Assembly (NCBI GenBank): GCA_963662645.2
Contig: OY759762.1
Location: forward strand, 3,472,001-3,536,000
DNA from: Aldehydirespirator sp963662645
GTDB taxonomy: Bacteria > Actinomycetota > Acidimicrobiia > Acidimicrobiales > Aldehydirespiratoraceae
Length of the DNA: 64,000 bases
Direction: 5' to 3'
Within the stretch, counting starts at the first letter, position 1, and each line of letters starts with the position of its first letter. Made by a program: the position numbers and the translations under genes. This document shows, piece by piece, positions 54,441 through 62,712 of this stretch. The notes below the pieces were generated by a model. That model was not told where the DNA came from and did no database searches. It was given only the letters and a program-made list of their open reading frames with translations.

Positions 54441-54589
54441 TTTCATACCCCCTAATGCGAAAATATAAATGTCCAGCATGGAGCATAGGCCAGCTTCAGT
54501 GAGGGTGCCAAAGTGAAGGATCGGAAGGGAACTCCGCTTCCACGACTGTGATCGGGCCGAGCCTAGGCTCTCGTCTGGTGCACTCTGTG

Positions 54590-55711
54590 ATGAGGATCGA
54601 CCGCATCGAGGTCCGCCACGTCACGATGCCGCTGCTGTATCCGTGGAGAACGGCGTCACACGAGATCTCAGCAATCGACAGCCTGCTCATGAGGGTCACC
54701 AGCGGAGAGTTCGAAGCGTGGGCCGAATCGTGTCCCTTCGGGACGCCTGACTACAGCCCCGAGTACGCCGCGGGTGCCTTCGCAGTGCTTCGCGATTGGC
54801 TCGCGCCCGCCGTTGTCGGCGCCGGGATCGATTCCGGCGAACAACTCCAGGAGCGGCTTTCCCACTTCAAGGGCAACTACTTCGCCAAGGCCGCACTCGA
54901 TGTGGCCTGGTGGGTTCTCGAAGCGCGAAGGGCCGGGCAGCCCCTGCACCGACTGCTCGGCGGCCGGCGCGATCGCGTCGAGGTCGGCGCCGACTTCGGC
55001 GTCATGGACTCGCTCGACGATCTCGTGGCCGCGGTGGACGATGCTGTCCGCGCCGGCTACCGGCGTGTGAAACTCAAGTTCCGGCCGGGCTGGGACATAA
55101 ACATGCTGGAGGCCGTGCGCTCGACCTTCCCCGACCTCACCGCCCACATTGACTGCAATGCGGCCTACCGGCTGTCCGATCTGGATCTCTTCCGAGCGGT
55201 CGATCGATTCGAGCTGGCGATGATCGAGCAACCGCTGCAGCACGACGACCTCCTCGACCATGCGAAGCTCCAGGCGCAGATCGACACGCCCGTGTGTCTC
55301 GACGAGAGCATCGTCTCCGTCAAGAGTGCCGAGCATGCCGTTGAACTGGGAAGCTGCCGATATGTCAACGTGAAGCCGGGCCGAGTCGGCGGGTTGACCG
55401 TCGCGAAGTCGATCCACGATCTCTGTCGAGACGCCGGTATCGGATGCTGGGTTGGCGGCATGCTGGAAAGCGGCGTCGGCGCGGCCGTCTGCGTCGCCCT
55501 CGCGACGCTAGAGAACTTCACCTACCCCGCTGACATCTTCCCCTCCTCGCGCTTCTATGCCGAAGACCTCGCAGAACCCGCCCTGTCCTTCGAGACGGCG
55601 AGCGACGGCGGGTGTTACGCGGTCGCCGGGCAGGAGGTCGGCGTTGCGCCCGCACCCAAGCCCGACCTCTTGGACTGCCTCACAGCAGACCGGTTCGTGA
55701 TCGAGGCGTAA
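54590..55711 (+). CDS. Enolase-superfamily enzyme of the OSBS/N-acylamino-acid racemase type
   Basis: 373 aa from ATG 54590. Two-base catalysis residues fit this subgroup: VKLKFRPGWD near residue 157 (K-x-K), metal ligands Asp in HIDCNAAYRL near 184, Glu in MIEQPLQHDD near 211 and Asp-Glu in CLDESIVSV near 236, and a second Lys in YVNVKPGRVGG near 261, then GGMLESGVGAA. No other menaquinone gene is nearby, so o-succinylbenzoate synthase activity is unlikely; an acyl-amino-acid or succinylamino-acid racemase is a better guess. Different from the two rhamnonate-dehydratase-like paralogs. Divergent from the second CUT1 operon (about 150-base gap). Confidence 0.85.
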   Translation: MRIDRIEVRHVTMPLLYPWRTASHEISAIDSLLMRVTSGEFEAWAESCPFGTPDYSPEYAAGAFAVLRDWLAPAVVGAGIDSGEQLQERLSHFKGNYFAKAALDVAWWVLEARRAGQPLHRLLGGRRDRVEVGADFGVMDSLDDLVAAVDDAVRAGYRRVKLKFRPGWDINMLEAVRSTFPDLTAHIDCNAAYRLSDLDLFRAVDRFELAMIEQPLQHDDLLDHAKLQAQIDTPVCLDESIVSVKSAEHAVELGSCRYVNVKPGRVGGLTVAKSIHDLCRDAGIGCWVGGMLESGVGAAVCVALATLENFTYPADIFPSSRFYAEDLAEPALSFETASDGGCYAVAGQEVGVAPAPKPDLLDCLTADRFVIEA

Positions 55712-55733
55712 TCCTGGGCTTGGCCACTCGGCC

Positions 55734-56483
55734 TCAGACCAGCCGCGGCGGCACGGCGAGACTCTCGATCGCGTCCATGGCCATGCCGACATGCGCCATG
55801 CCGTCATGGAGGGCGATGGCTCCGTGGCCCGGAAGGAGTGAGTCGAACTCGAGTTCGGCCAGCGCCGCCACGGTCGCGAGCGAGGCCTGAAGATCGCAGT
55901 CCGGAATGGCCTGCAGGTGCAGCTTCCCCCACGCGAAGATCGCGTCGCCGGCGAAGAGATACGTCTGCTCGCCTCCCTCGACGAGGAACGACCCGTGGCC
56001 GCCGCAGTGGCCCGGCGTGTCGAGGTAGGTGAGTGTGAGACGGCCGACCGAACGCTGGTCGCCGTCGGTCAGCAGATCGTCCACGGGGCAGGGCTCATAG
56101 GAGTAGCCCTCCGGGAAGATCCCGGCGGCCTGAGCCCGGCTGAAGGACGTGGCCTCGTGGTCGCCCGCCTCGAGCGCGCGCCCGGTGGCCGCTCCAGTCG
56201 CGACGGATAGTCCCAGCTGCTCGTGGTAGACCGATGCGCCCCCGGCGTGGTCAGTGTGGTGGTGGGTCAGGAACAGCCTCGTGATGGCGGCCGGGTCATA
56301 GCCCGCGCCCCCGATGTTGCCGGTGACGCGCTCGAACCCGGTCTCGGTGCCCATCCCGCACTCGACGAGGACCTGCTCGTCACCGCCGTCGAGGAGGTAG
56401 CAGTGGGCGTCGAAGTCTGACGAGACGCCGAAACCGCTGAGCGTGCCGCCGCCTACCAGGTGAACGTCGGATGTCAATCTCAC
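55734..56483 (-). CDS. Metallo-beta-lactamase-fold hydrolase
   Basis: 249 aa from GTG 56483. The zinc motif is LTHHHTDHAGG (HxHxDH) near residue 73, with later ligands His in DTPGHCGGHGSF near 158, Asp in FAGDAIFAWGK near 178 and His in LLPGHGAIAL near 219. This is a complete glyoxalase II-like dinuclear site. It would hydrolyse a thioester, lactone or phosphodiester; the context suggests a lactone or CoA ester from the catabolic run. It is convergent with the OSBS-type gene and 16 bases downstream of the SDR at 56500. Confidence 0.88.
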   Translation of the reverse strand: MRLTSDVHLVGGGTLSGFGVSSDFDAHCYLLDGGDEQVLVECGMGTETGFERVTGNIGGAGYDPAAITRLFLTHHHTDHAGGASVYHEQLGLSVATGAATGRALEAGDHEATSFSRAQAAGIFPEGYSYEPCPVDDLLTDGDQRSVGRLTLTYLDTPGHCGGHGSFLVEGGEQTYLFAGDAIFAWGKLHLQAIPDCDLQASLATVAALAELEFDSLLPGHGAIALHDGMAHVGMAMDAIESLAVPPRLV

Positions 56484-56499
56484 AGCCCTATCCCTTCGG

Positions 56500-57285
56500 T
56501 TAGCTTTCGGGTACGTCGTAGGTCTGGGCGCTCAGGGCGCCGTCCACGACGAGGTTGATTCCGGACACGTACCTGGCTTCGTCGGAGGCGAGGTACAAGA
56601 AGGCGTGGGCGATGTCGTCGGCCGACGTCAGCCGGTTGGCGGGCACCGCCGGAAAGCCGTCGGAACGCCACTTGTCCATCAACTCCTCGCCCACAATGTC
56701 GACCGACTGCTGCGTGTCGCCCGGGCCTGGCGAAACGCAATTGCACCGGATGTCGTAAGGGGCGCACTCCACCGCGATCGCCTTTGTGAGGGCCACCACG
56801 CCTGCCTTGGCCACACAGTAGGGCGTGCACCCTCGACCGTGCCCCAGAGCGGCGATCGACGCAGTGAACAAGATCACGCCTCCGCCGGTCTCCTTCATGG
56901 CTCGGGCCGCCCGGTTGCCCAGCACGAAGTAGGCGTCGAGGTTCACCGCCAGGATCCGGCGCCAGGTCGCGTCGCTCACATCCACGAACTCGGACAGGTC
57001 CCAGGCGGCCGCATTGGAAACCATGACGTCGAGCTTCGGATCGATGGCCAGAGCGTGTGCCACCGCCTCCGCGCAATTCTCCATGACGCTGAGATCGAAG
57101 TTGAGCAGATGCGGCGTGGCCCCCAGTTTCTCGATCGCCGGCGCGACCGCGTCCAGACGCTCCTGCCTGTAGTCGAGCAGGTACAGGTTCTTGGCGCCCT
57201 CGGCTGCGAACAGCTCGGCGGTGCGGCGTCCGAAGCCGCTGCCTGCGCCGGTCACGAAGACATTGCGTCCCTCGAATCGTTGCAT
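56500..57285 (-). CDS. Short-chain dehydrogenase/reductase, module copy 2
   Basis: 261 aa. Near-duplicate of the SDR at 39420 along the whole length, ending in the same SAQTYDVPES-type tail. Nucleotide motif TGAGSGFG, VSNAAAW, catalytic Ser in TASIAALGH and YCVAK near residue 157. Differences are scattered conservative changes, so it is an older duplication or a transferred homologue, both copies apparently functional. It sits between the metallo-hydrolase and a third SDR. Confidence 0.88.
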   Translation of the reverse strand: MQRFEGRNVFVTGAGSGFGRRTAELFAAEGAKNLYLLDYRQERLDAVAPAIEKLGATPHLLNFDLSVMENCAEAVAHALAIDPKLDVMVSNAAAWDLSEFVDVSDATWRRILAVNLDAYFVLGNRAARAMKETGGGVILFTASIAALGHGRGCTPYCVAKAGVVALTKAIAVECAPYDIRCNCVSPGPGDTQQSVDIVGEELMDKWRSDGFPAVPANRLTSADDIAHAFLYLASDEARYVSGINLVVDGALSAQTYDVPES

Positions 57286-57304
57286 CGTGTCGGAACCCCC
57301 GCTC

Positions 57305-58030
57305 CTAGTGGGCCGTCCAGCCGCCGTCCACGGTCAGCACTGAGCCGGTCACATACGACGACGCGTCGGAGGCCAGGTAGATGGCCGCTCCCGCGATCTC
57401 GTGCAGTTCGCCCCAGCGGCGCAGGGCCACCTCCTGGCCGATCACGCGGACGCTGTGCTCGCTGTGCTGGTGGGCCACGTTCATCTCGGTCAGGAACGGG
57501 CCGGGAGCGATGGCGTTCACGTTCACCCCTCGCGGGGCCCACTCCAAGGCCAGCGCCCGCGTCAGCTGCACAACGGCGCCCTTTGAGGAGGTGTAGGCCG
57601 TGCGGTCGGGTGCGGCCACCAGCCCGAACGTCGACGACACGTTGATCACCCGGCCGCAGCCGGATTCCCAGAGATGCGGGGCCGCAGCCCGGCAGACCAG
57701 CCACGGGCCTGTCACGTTCACGGCCAAGGACTCCTCGAACTCGGCCCGCTGTAGGTCGCCTATGGCCCCTCGAACCAGGATTCCCGCGTTGTTGACGAGG
57801 ATGTCGAGACCGCCGAAACGTGCCGCGACGCTGCTCACCGCCGCGGCGACGGCCTCGGTGTCGGTGGCCTCCATCTCCACGCCCAGCGTCTCAATGCCGG
57901 TGGCCGCCGCGATCTCAGCCGCCTTGGCCGCCGCGTCGTCGAGGCTGCGGCTGGTTACCGCCACCCGCGCTCCGGCGAAGCTCAACGCTTCGGCCATGAC
58001 CGCGCCGAGGCCCCTGGAGCCGCCTGTCAC
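57305..58030 (-). CDS. Short-chain dehydrogenase/reductase with uncertain start
   Basis: 241 aa from GTG 58030, but this start falls inside the Rossmann motif (VTGGSRGLG), removing the first beta strand. In the same frame the upstream codons read NPLDLFRLDGRAAL, exactly what an SDR of this type should have, and an AGGAGG lies at 58085-58090, yet no ATG, GTG or TTG is present there; a CTG at 58060 is the nearest candidate. The rest is intact: LVNNAG near residue 81, SSTFGL and YTSSK near 140, DGGWTAH at the end. Related to gluconate 5-dehydrogenase/3-oxoacyl reductase-type SDRs. Confidence 0.82.
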   Translation of the reverse strand: MTGGSRGLGAVMAEALSFAGARVAVTSRSLDDAAAKAAEIAAATGIETLGVEMEATDTEAVAAAVSSVAARFGGLDILVNNAGILVRGAIGDLQRAEFEESLAVNVTGPWLVCRAAAPHLWESGCGRVINVSSTFGLVAAPDRTAYTSSKGAVVQLTRALALEWAPRGVNVNAIAPGPFLTEMNVAHQHSEHSVRVIGQEVALRRWGELHEIAGAAIYLASDASSYVTGSVLTVDGGWTAH

Positions 58031-58084
58031 CAGAGCGGCGCGTCCGTCGAGGCGGAACAGGTCGAGCGGGTTGGGCGCTTCGGG

Positions 58085-58090
58085 CCTCCT
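58085..58090 (-). promoter_or_regulatory. Perfect Shine-Dalgarno AGGAGG without a start codon behind it
   Basis: Expected to serve the SDR at 57305. The codon nine bases on, before AAC CCG CTC, is CCC instead of ATG. Confidence 0.55.
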
Positions 58091-58094
58091 AGAA

Positions 58095-58143
58095 AATCTC
58101 GGGTTGGTTTTGTGTGGTATGTGCCAGGTTTCGTACCGAGATT
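58095..58143 (-). other. Weak inverted repeat between the oxidase and SDR genes
   Basis: AATCTCGG (58095-58102) and CCGAGATT (58136-58143) can pair over a 33-base loop. It may be a weak terminator or chance. Confidence 0.3.
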
Positions 58144-58150
58144 CTGCGGG

Positions 58151-58687
58151 TCAGGTGGCGTGGGCCTCCTCGTAGCTCGGGCCTCCGCTCTCCTGCACCC
58201 AGTAGCGCCGGGCCCAGCCGACACCCTTCCAGGTCTTGATGTCGGTGGGGACCATCTTTATCAGCCAGCGGGGCTGCTGGAGAGTGGACACCAGGTAGGT
58301 CGGGCCGTTGGGCCCGAGGTACCGGTACGACATCTGCTCGGCGACCTGCACCCAGCGGCCTCCGATGTTGGGCTCCTCCTCGATGGTGGCTGTGCCCTCC
58401 ATGTAGACCTTGGGGATCTCCATCGACTGGCCCGACTTGTCCGGGTCGCTGTGGGGGGCGTCGATCACCACGCTCACCCGCCCGTCGGCCTTGATGTACT
58501 CGCACCACAGGGCTCGCTGGCGGCCCACGAAATACAGGGCCTCGCCGTCCCACTGGTACCACACCGGCATCACGTAGGGCGATCCGTCGGGCTTGAGGGT
58601 GGCCAGCCGGGCCACGGAGTTGCCCGCCAGGAACTGCTCCATCTCCTCGGCCGTCAGGCCGCCCAGATCGCCTCGGAAACTGCTCAT
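58151..58687 (-). CDS. Pyridoxamine-phosphate-oxidase-like flavin/F420-binding protein (2)
   Basis: 178 aa, same length as its paralog at 38796 and colinear with it: VARLATLKPDGSPYVMPVWY, LYFVGRQRALWCEYIKAD, VSVVIDAPHSDPDKSGQS, SYRYLGPNGPTYLVS and IKTWKGVGWARRYWV. Split-barrel fold; cofactor FMN or F420 is not decided by the sequence. It is upstream of two SDR genes on the same strand, so both copies of this protein are linked to an SDR. Divergent from dppF. Confidence 0.82.
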   Translation of the reverse strand: MSSFRGDLGGLTAEEMEQFLAGNSVARLATLKPDGSPYVMPVWYQWDGEALYFVGRQRALWCEYIKADGRVSVVIDAPHSDPDKSGQSMEIPKVYMEGTATIEEEPNIGGRWVQVAEQMSYRYLGPNGPTYLVSTLQQPRWLIKMVPTDIKTWKGVGWARRYWVQESGGPSYEEAHAT

Positions 58688-58739
58688 GGTCGACCGCTCC
58701 TTTTCTCACTGGTCGAGGCCAGACAGTACCATCGCGCCG

Positions 58740-59819
58740 ATGGAGCCGACCAAGCCGGTCGATGGTGTTGTGCGGGCCAGCGAGGCCAACGGCGCCGGCG
58801 GTGATGTGGCCCTTTCCGTGCGCGACCTGGTCAAGACCTTCGAGGTGGGCGGCGGCTGGCTGGGCGGCGAGAAGGGCGAGGTGTCGGCGGTGGCCGGCGT
58901 GTCCTTCGACATCGGTTTCGGGCGCACGCTGGGCCTGGTGGGGGAGTCCGGATGCGGCAAGTCCACCACCGCCCGCTGCATCCTTCGGCTGATCGAGCCG
59001 ACTGCCGGCGAGGTGGTCCTGCAGCGCCCGATCGACGACGGCACGACCGAGAGGATCGACATCATCGCCAGCAGCCGGGCCGACCTGCGCCGGCTGCGCC
59101 GCGACATGCAGATCGTCTTCCAGGATCCGTTCGCTTCGCTGAACCCCCGCATGACGGTGGGTCAGGCCCTGCGGGAGCCGCTGAAAGTGCACACTTCGAT
59201 GCCGCGGTCCGAGCAGGACACCAGGGTGGGCGAACTGCTGAGGCTCGTCGGCCTCAATCCCCGGATCGTCGACCGCTACCCCCACGAGTTCTCTGGCGGG
59301 CAGCGCCAGCGAATCGGCGTGGCCCGGGCCCTGGCCTTCGATCCGGGCTTCCTCGTGCTGGACGAGCCCGTGTCGGCGCTGGACGTGTCGATCCAGGCCC
59401 AGGTCCTGAACCTTCTCGACGAGCTCCAGCGGGAGCTGGGCCTCACCTACCTGTTCATCGCCCACGACCTGGCGGTGGTGCGGCACGTGTGCGACGACAT
59501 TGCGGTGATGTATCTGGGCAAGATCGTGGAGCGGACCTCGGCCGAGCGGCTCTTCGCCGAGTCGATGCATCCCTACACCCATGCCCTGCTGTCCGCCGTT
59601 CCGGTGCCCGACCCGGACCTGGAGCGCGGCAGGCTGCGCATCCTGCTCGAGGGGGACGTCCCCAGCCCGCTGAACCCTCCGCCGGGGTGTCGCTTCCACA
59701 CCCGCTGCCACGTGGGGCGCGACCAGGAGGTGTGCCGGGTCCAGGAGCCGCCTCTCGACGAGGTGAGCGACGGCCATTGGGTGGCCTGTCACTTCCCCGA
59801 GGCCCGCCAGGTCGTCTGA
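58740..59819 (+). CDS. Dipeptide/oligopeptide ABC transporter ATPase (DppF/OppF type)
   Basis: 359 aa from ATG 58740. Walker A GESGCGKST near residue 78, QDPFASLNPRMTVG (Q-loop) near 127, signature FSGGQRQRIG near 186, Walker B FLVLDEPVSALD near 206, H-loop AHDLAVV near 241. The C-terminal oligopeptide-type extension with PPPGCRFHTRC near residue 320 is the hallmark of DppF/OppF. Partner subunits DppD and DppB are 3-4 kb away on the opposite strand, so the operon has been split by inversion or insertion. Its stop is three bases before the aminotransferase start. Confidence 0.93.
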   Translation: MEPTKPVDGVVRASEANGAGGDVALSVRDLVKTFEVGGGWLGGEKGEVSAVAGVSFDIGFGRTLGLVGESGCGKSTTARCILRLIEPTAGEVVLQRPIDDGTTERIDIIASSRADLRRLRRDMQIVFQDPFASLNPRMTVGQALREPLKVHTSMPRSEQDTRVGELLRLVGLNPRIVDRYPHEFSGGQRQRIGVARALAFDPGFLVLDEPVSALDVSIQAQVLNLLDELQRELGLTYLFIAHDLAVVRHVCDDIAVMYLGKIVERTSAERLFAESMHPYTHALLSAVPVPDPDLERGRLRILLEGDVPSPLNPPPGCRFHTRCHVGRDQEVCRVQEPPLDEVSDGHWVACHFPEARQVV

Positions 59820-59821
59820 CC

Positions 59822-60973
59822 ATGCGGCCGTCGCAGCCGATGGCGGCCATGCCGCGGTCGGGCATACGCGAGGTCATGGAGCTGGCCAACTCGATCGACG
59901 GCGCCATCCGGCTGGAGACGGGCGAGCCCAACTTCGCCACGCCGAGCCACGTGTGCGAGGCCGCGGCCCGGGCGGCTGCCGACGGCTTCACCAAGTACAC
60001 GCCCAACGCAGGCATCCCCCCTCTGCGGGAGGCTCTGGCGGCCAAGGTCCGAGACCGCAACGGCATCGACGCCGACGCTGATCAGGTGGTGGTGACCTCG
60101 GGCGCGGTGGCCGGGCTCTACAGCACCATGGTGGCCTTGGTCGATCCGGGCTCGGAGATGCTGCTCGGCGATCCGAGCTGGCCCAACTACGCCCAGATGA
60201 TGCAGTTGCTGAAGATCACCCCGGTCCACTTCCCGGTGCGCCCCGAGGCCGGTCTGGTCCCGCAGGCCGCCGATGTTGAGCCGCTCATCACCGAGCGCAC
60301 CCAGGCCATCATGCTCAACTCCCCGGGCAACCCGACCGGCGCGGTCACCGATGCCGCCGCCCTGGCCGACCTGGTGGAACTGGCCCGACAGCACGACCTG
60401 ATCGTCTTCTCCGACGAGGTCTACGACGAGATCTCCTTTGACGGGCCGTACACGCCGGCCGCGCCGCTGGACACCGACGGCCGGGTGATCACCTTCTTCA
60501 GCTTCTCCAAGACCTACGCCATGACCGGCTGGCGGGTGGGCTACTTGGTGGTACCGCCGGGGGTGTCGCCCCTGATCGTGCGGGCCCAGGAGCCGATCAC
60601 GTCATGCGTCAACGCCCCCGCGCAGATCGGCGCCCTCGCGGCGGTCACCGGTCCCCAGGAATGTGTGGCCGAGATGTGCAACGCCTACCGGCAGCGGCGC
60701 GACCTGGTCACCGAGTTCCTGACCGGCCGCGGCATCCCCCATGTAAGGCCCCGCGGCGCCTTCTACCTGATGATCGACGTGAGCGGCAGCGGCAGCTCCG
60801 GCAAGGACTTCGTGCACCGCCTGCTGACCGAGAAGCGGGTCGCGGTCGTGCCCGGCGACACCTTCGGCCCCGACTCGGGCCGCTTCGTGCGCATCTCGCT
60901 GGCCACCGCCCCGGATCTCCTGATGGAAGGCGTGCAGCGTCTGGCCGACGCCATTGAGGAGTGGGGAAGCTAG
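59822..60973 (+). CDS. PLP-dependent aminotransferase, class I/II (AspC-like)
   Basis: 383 aa from ATG 59822, two bases after dppF. Fold type I aminotransferase of the aspartate/aromatic group: LETGEPNFATP near residue 32, YTPNAGIPPLREALA near 60, LNSPGNPTGAV near 162, SDEVYDEISF near 198, and the PLP lysine in FSFSKTYAMTGWRVGY near 228. The Arg that binds the carboxylate is in GRFVRISLA near 360. Broad specificity is likely; co-transcription with a peptide importer ATPase suggests use of imported amino acids. Confidence 0.92.
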   Translation: MRPSQPMAAMPRSGIREVMELANSIDGAIRLETGEPNFATPSHVCEAAARAAADGFTKYTPNAGIPPLREALAAKVRDRNGIDADADQVVVTSGAVAGLYSTMVALVDPGSEMLLGDPSWPNYAQMMQLLKITPVHFPVRPEAGLVPQAADVEPLITERTQAIMLNSPGNPTGAVTDAAALADLVELARQHDLIVFSDEVYDEISFDGPYTPAAPLDTDGRVITFFSFSKTYAMTGWRVGYLVVPPGVSPLIVRAQEPITSCVNAPAQIGALAAVTGPQECVAEMCNAYRQRRDLVTEFLTGRGIPHVRPRGAFYLMIDVSGSGSSGKDFVHRLLTEKRVAVVPGDTFGPDSGRFVRISLATAPDLLMEGVQRLADAIEEWGS

Positions 60974-60982
60974 GGCCGCGGT

Positions 60983-61032
60983 TTCCCGCTCCCGTTCGCT
61001 TCGCTCGCGGGCCGCTCGGGCCACGGCCTCGC
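60983..61032 (-). repeat. 50-bp dispersed repeat, copy 2 (inverted)
   Basis: Reverse complement of 40354-40403 with about five differences. It lies in the 76-base gap between convergent genes, where a bidirectional terminator would be expected. Confidence 0.85.
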
Positions 61033-61049
61033 TGCGCTCGGCCCCCCGC

Positions 61050-61916
61050 TCAGAAGTTGAACAGGGACATGGCGGTTCCGCCTCGGATCATGTCACGCTC
61101 ATCCGTGCTGATGTTGCCGAGGAGTTGGTCGATCACGCCGAGGGTCTCGGGGTAGCCGGGATTCTCCCGGATCCAGGGCCAGTCTGAGGCCATCAGCATG
61201 CGCTCCGCGCCGAAGGCGGCGTAGATCCGGTCGGTGGTCTCCTGGAGGTCCCGGTAGGGATAGGGTGCGCCGCTGAAGGCGTAGTGACCCGAGAAGTGGA
61301 CGTGCACGCTGGAGTGCTTGGCCGCCAGGGCCTCCACTACCTCCAGGCCGGGAGGGGGCAGCGGCATGTCGAACTGGGGCCGCCTGTGGTCGTCCACCCG
61401 CAGTTCCATGTGCATGTTGGGCAGGAACCCCAGATGATTCATCACCACCCTCAGGCCGGGAAGGAGATCCAGGCAGCCGTCGAGCAGGGCCACCTGGTCG
61501 GCCGGTCCGTAGAACCATGCCTTCATGCCCGCGTCGCGCATGGCGGCCAAGGTTGGGAACACCGCCAGCGACTCGGGTTCGGTGCCGGGCTCGCCTTCCA
61601 GCCCGTAGAACCTGACGCCCTCGATTCCGGCGCCGATCCTGCGTTGCAGGGTGGCCAGCGGGTCGGGGTCCTCGAAGTCGTGCACCGCGACGCCCGCGAA
61701 CTTGCCCGGGTACTGGTCCAGCACCTCGGCCAGGAAGCGGTCGTGCGGGGACAGGGCGCAGATGATGGCCCGGTCCACCCCGGCGGCTTCCATCGCCTCC
61801 AGCAGGCGCGCCGCGGTCTCCTCCCGCTCGGGCGGTGCCATGATGTCGAAGATGGCCCGCGGATAATCGTCGCTGAGGGCCTTGAAGAGATGAAGGTGGC
61901 CGTCCACTACGTCCAT
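61050..61916 (-). CDS. Amidohydrolase (metal-dependent TIM-barrel hydrolase)
   Basis: 288 aa from ATG 61916, behind AAAGG. Metal motif VDGHLHLF (HxH) at the N-terminus, VVMNHLGFLPNMHMEL with a His ligand near residue 160, HVHFSGHYAF near 211 and Asp in MLMASDWPWIREN near 253. It belongs to the amidohydrolase_2 group with the gene at 31649, but the two are far apart in sequence. Could hydrolyse a lactone or decarboxylate an aromatic acid; no substrate can be assigned. It is 25 bases downstream of the alpha/beta hydrolase, same strand. Confidence 0.83.
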   Translation of the reverse strand: MDVVDGHLHLFKALSDDYPRAIFDIMAPPEREETAARLLEAMEAAGVDRAIICALSPHDRFLAEVLDQYPGKFAGVAVHDFEDPDPLATLQRRIGAGIEGVRFYGLEGEPGTEPESLAVFPTLAAMRDAGMKAWFYGPADQVALLDGCLDLLPGLRVVMNHLGFLPNMHMELRVDDHRRPQFDMPLPPPGLEVVEALAAKHSSVHVHFSGHYAFSGAPYPYRDLQETTDRIYAAFGAERMLMASDWPWIRENPGYPETLGVIDQLLGNISTDERDMIRGGTAMSLFNF

Positions 61917-61941
61917 GGCTTCTTGCCTTTCTGTTCGTCCG

Positions 61942-62703
61942 CTACTCGTCTGAGTCTTGTTCTTCGGAGTCTTGCCGGTCGGAGCCATGCTCGGCGATCC
62001 AGGCGAGGTGGTGGGCGGTGAGGTGCCGACGCATGAACATCACCAGCTGCTCCACCAGGTGGGGGTGCTCCTGAAGCAGTGTCGGGCCCCGCAGCGCGGT
62101 GCCCGTGGAGACCCACATGTTCTGGCCCCGCATCCTCGAATGGCTCGTCCGCACATGCTCATGGACGGGCTCGTCATGGGCGCCGGTGAACAGCACCCGC
62201 ATGGAGGGGACCGACCCGATGCCGCCATCGCCGTCGTCAGCGCCGCCCGGTCCGGGCGCGGGGCTGATCACGGCATGAACCGGTGCGCCGTGCTCGCTGC
62301 CCAGCTCGAAGGCCGCCCTGGCCGCCGTTCCGTGGGTGACCAGTCCGCAGGGCCCGAAGGCGCCGCTTACCTCAGCCAGAGCGCCGGTCAGGTCATCGAC
62401 GGTGGCCGACGGATCGGGTTCGCCGTCGGACAGGCCGTGGCCTCGAAGTTCCAGGCAGATCACCCTGAATCCCGCCGACCTCACTGAGGGCGCCACCGAT
62501 CCCCAGGCGTCCAGGTCTTCGCCGACATCGTGCACGAACAGCAGGGGCGGTCCGTCGGCAGGATGCTCGATGCCCCGAAGCACGGTCCCATCGGCTAGGG
62601 CGATCTCGATCGGGTAGGGGCTGGAGGCCGCCGCTCGCACCGCACGGTCGTCCACCGCGCCCTGGGCGCCGGCGTCGGTCGATGTTGATTCCGATGACGC
62701 CAT
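61942..62703 (-). CDS. Alpha/beta-hydrolase-fold protein lacking the nucleophile serine
   Basis: 253 aa. The fold is clear from PPLLFVHDVGEDLDAWGSVA (oxyanion loop) near residue 52 and VICLELRGHGLSDGEPD near 82. The nucleophile elbow, normally G-x-S-x-G, reads VTHGTAAR near residue 120, so the serine position is Gly. The later strand MRVLFTGAHDEPV near 170 and a His near the C-terminus remain. The acidic tail (RQDSEEQDSDE) is unusual. Probably not a classical esterase; a binding or non-serine role is possible. It lies between the amidohydrolase and dppD on the minus strand. Confidence 0.75.
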   Translation of the reverse strand: MASSESTSTDAGAQGAVDDRAVRAAASSPYPIEIALADGTVLRGIEHPADGPPLLFVHDVGEDLDAWGSVAPSVRSAGFRVICLELRGHGLSDGEPDPSATVDDLTGALAEVSGAFGPCGLVTHGTAARAAFELGSEHGAPVHAVISPAPGPGGADDGDGGIGSVPSMRVLFTGAHDEPVHEHVRTSHSRMRGQNMWVSTGTALRGPTLLQEHPHLVEQLVMFMRRHLTAHHLAWIAEHGSDRQDSEEQDSDE

Positions 62704-62712
62704 AGCGAGCCG

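Noticed and set aside
54590..55711. menC (menaquinone biosynthesis)
   Set aside because: The fold matches, but no other men gene is near and the context is catabolic; left without a symbol.
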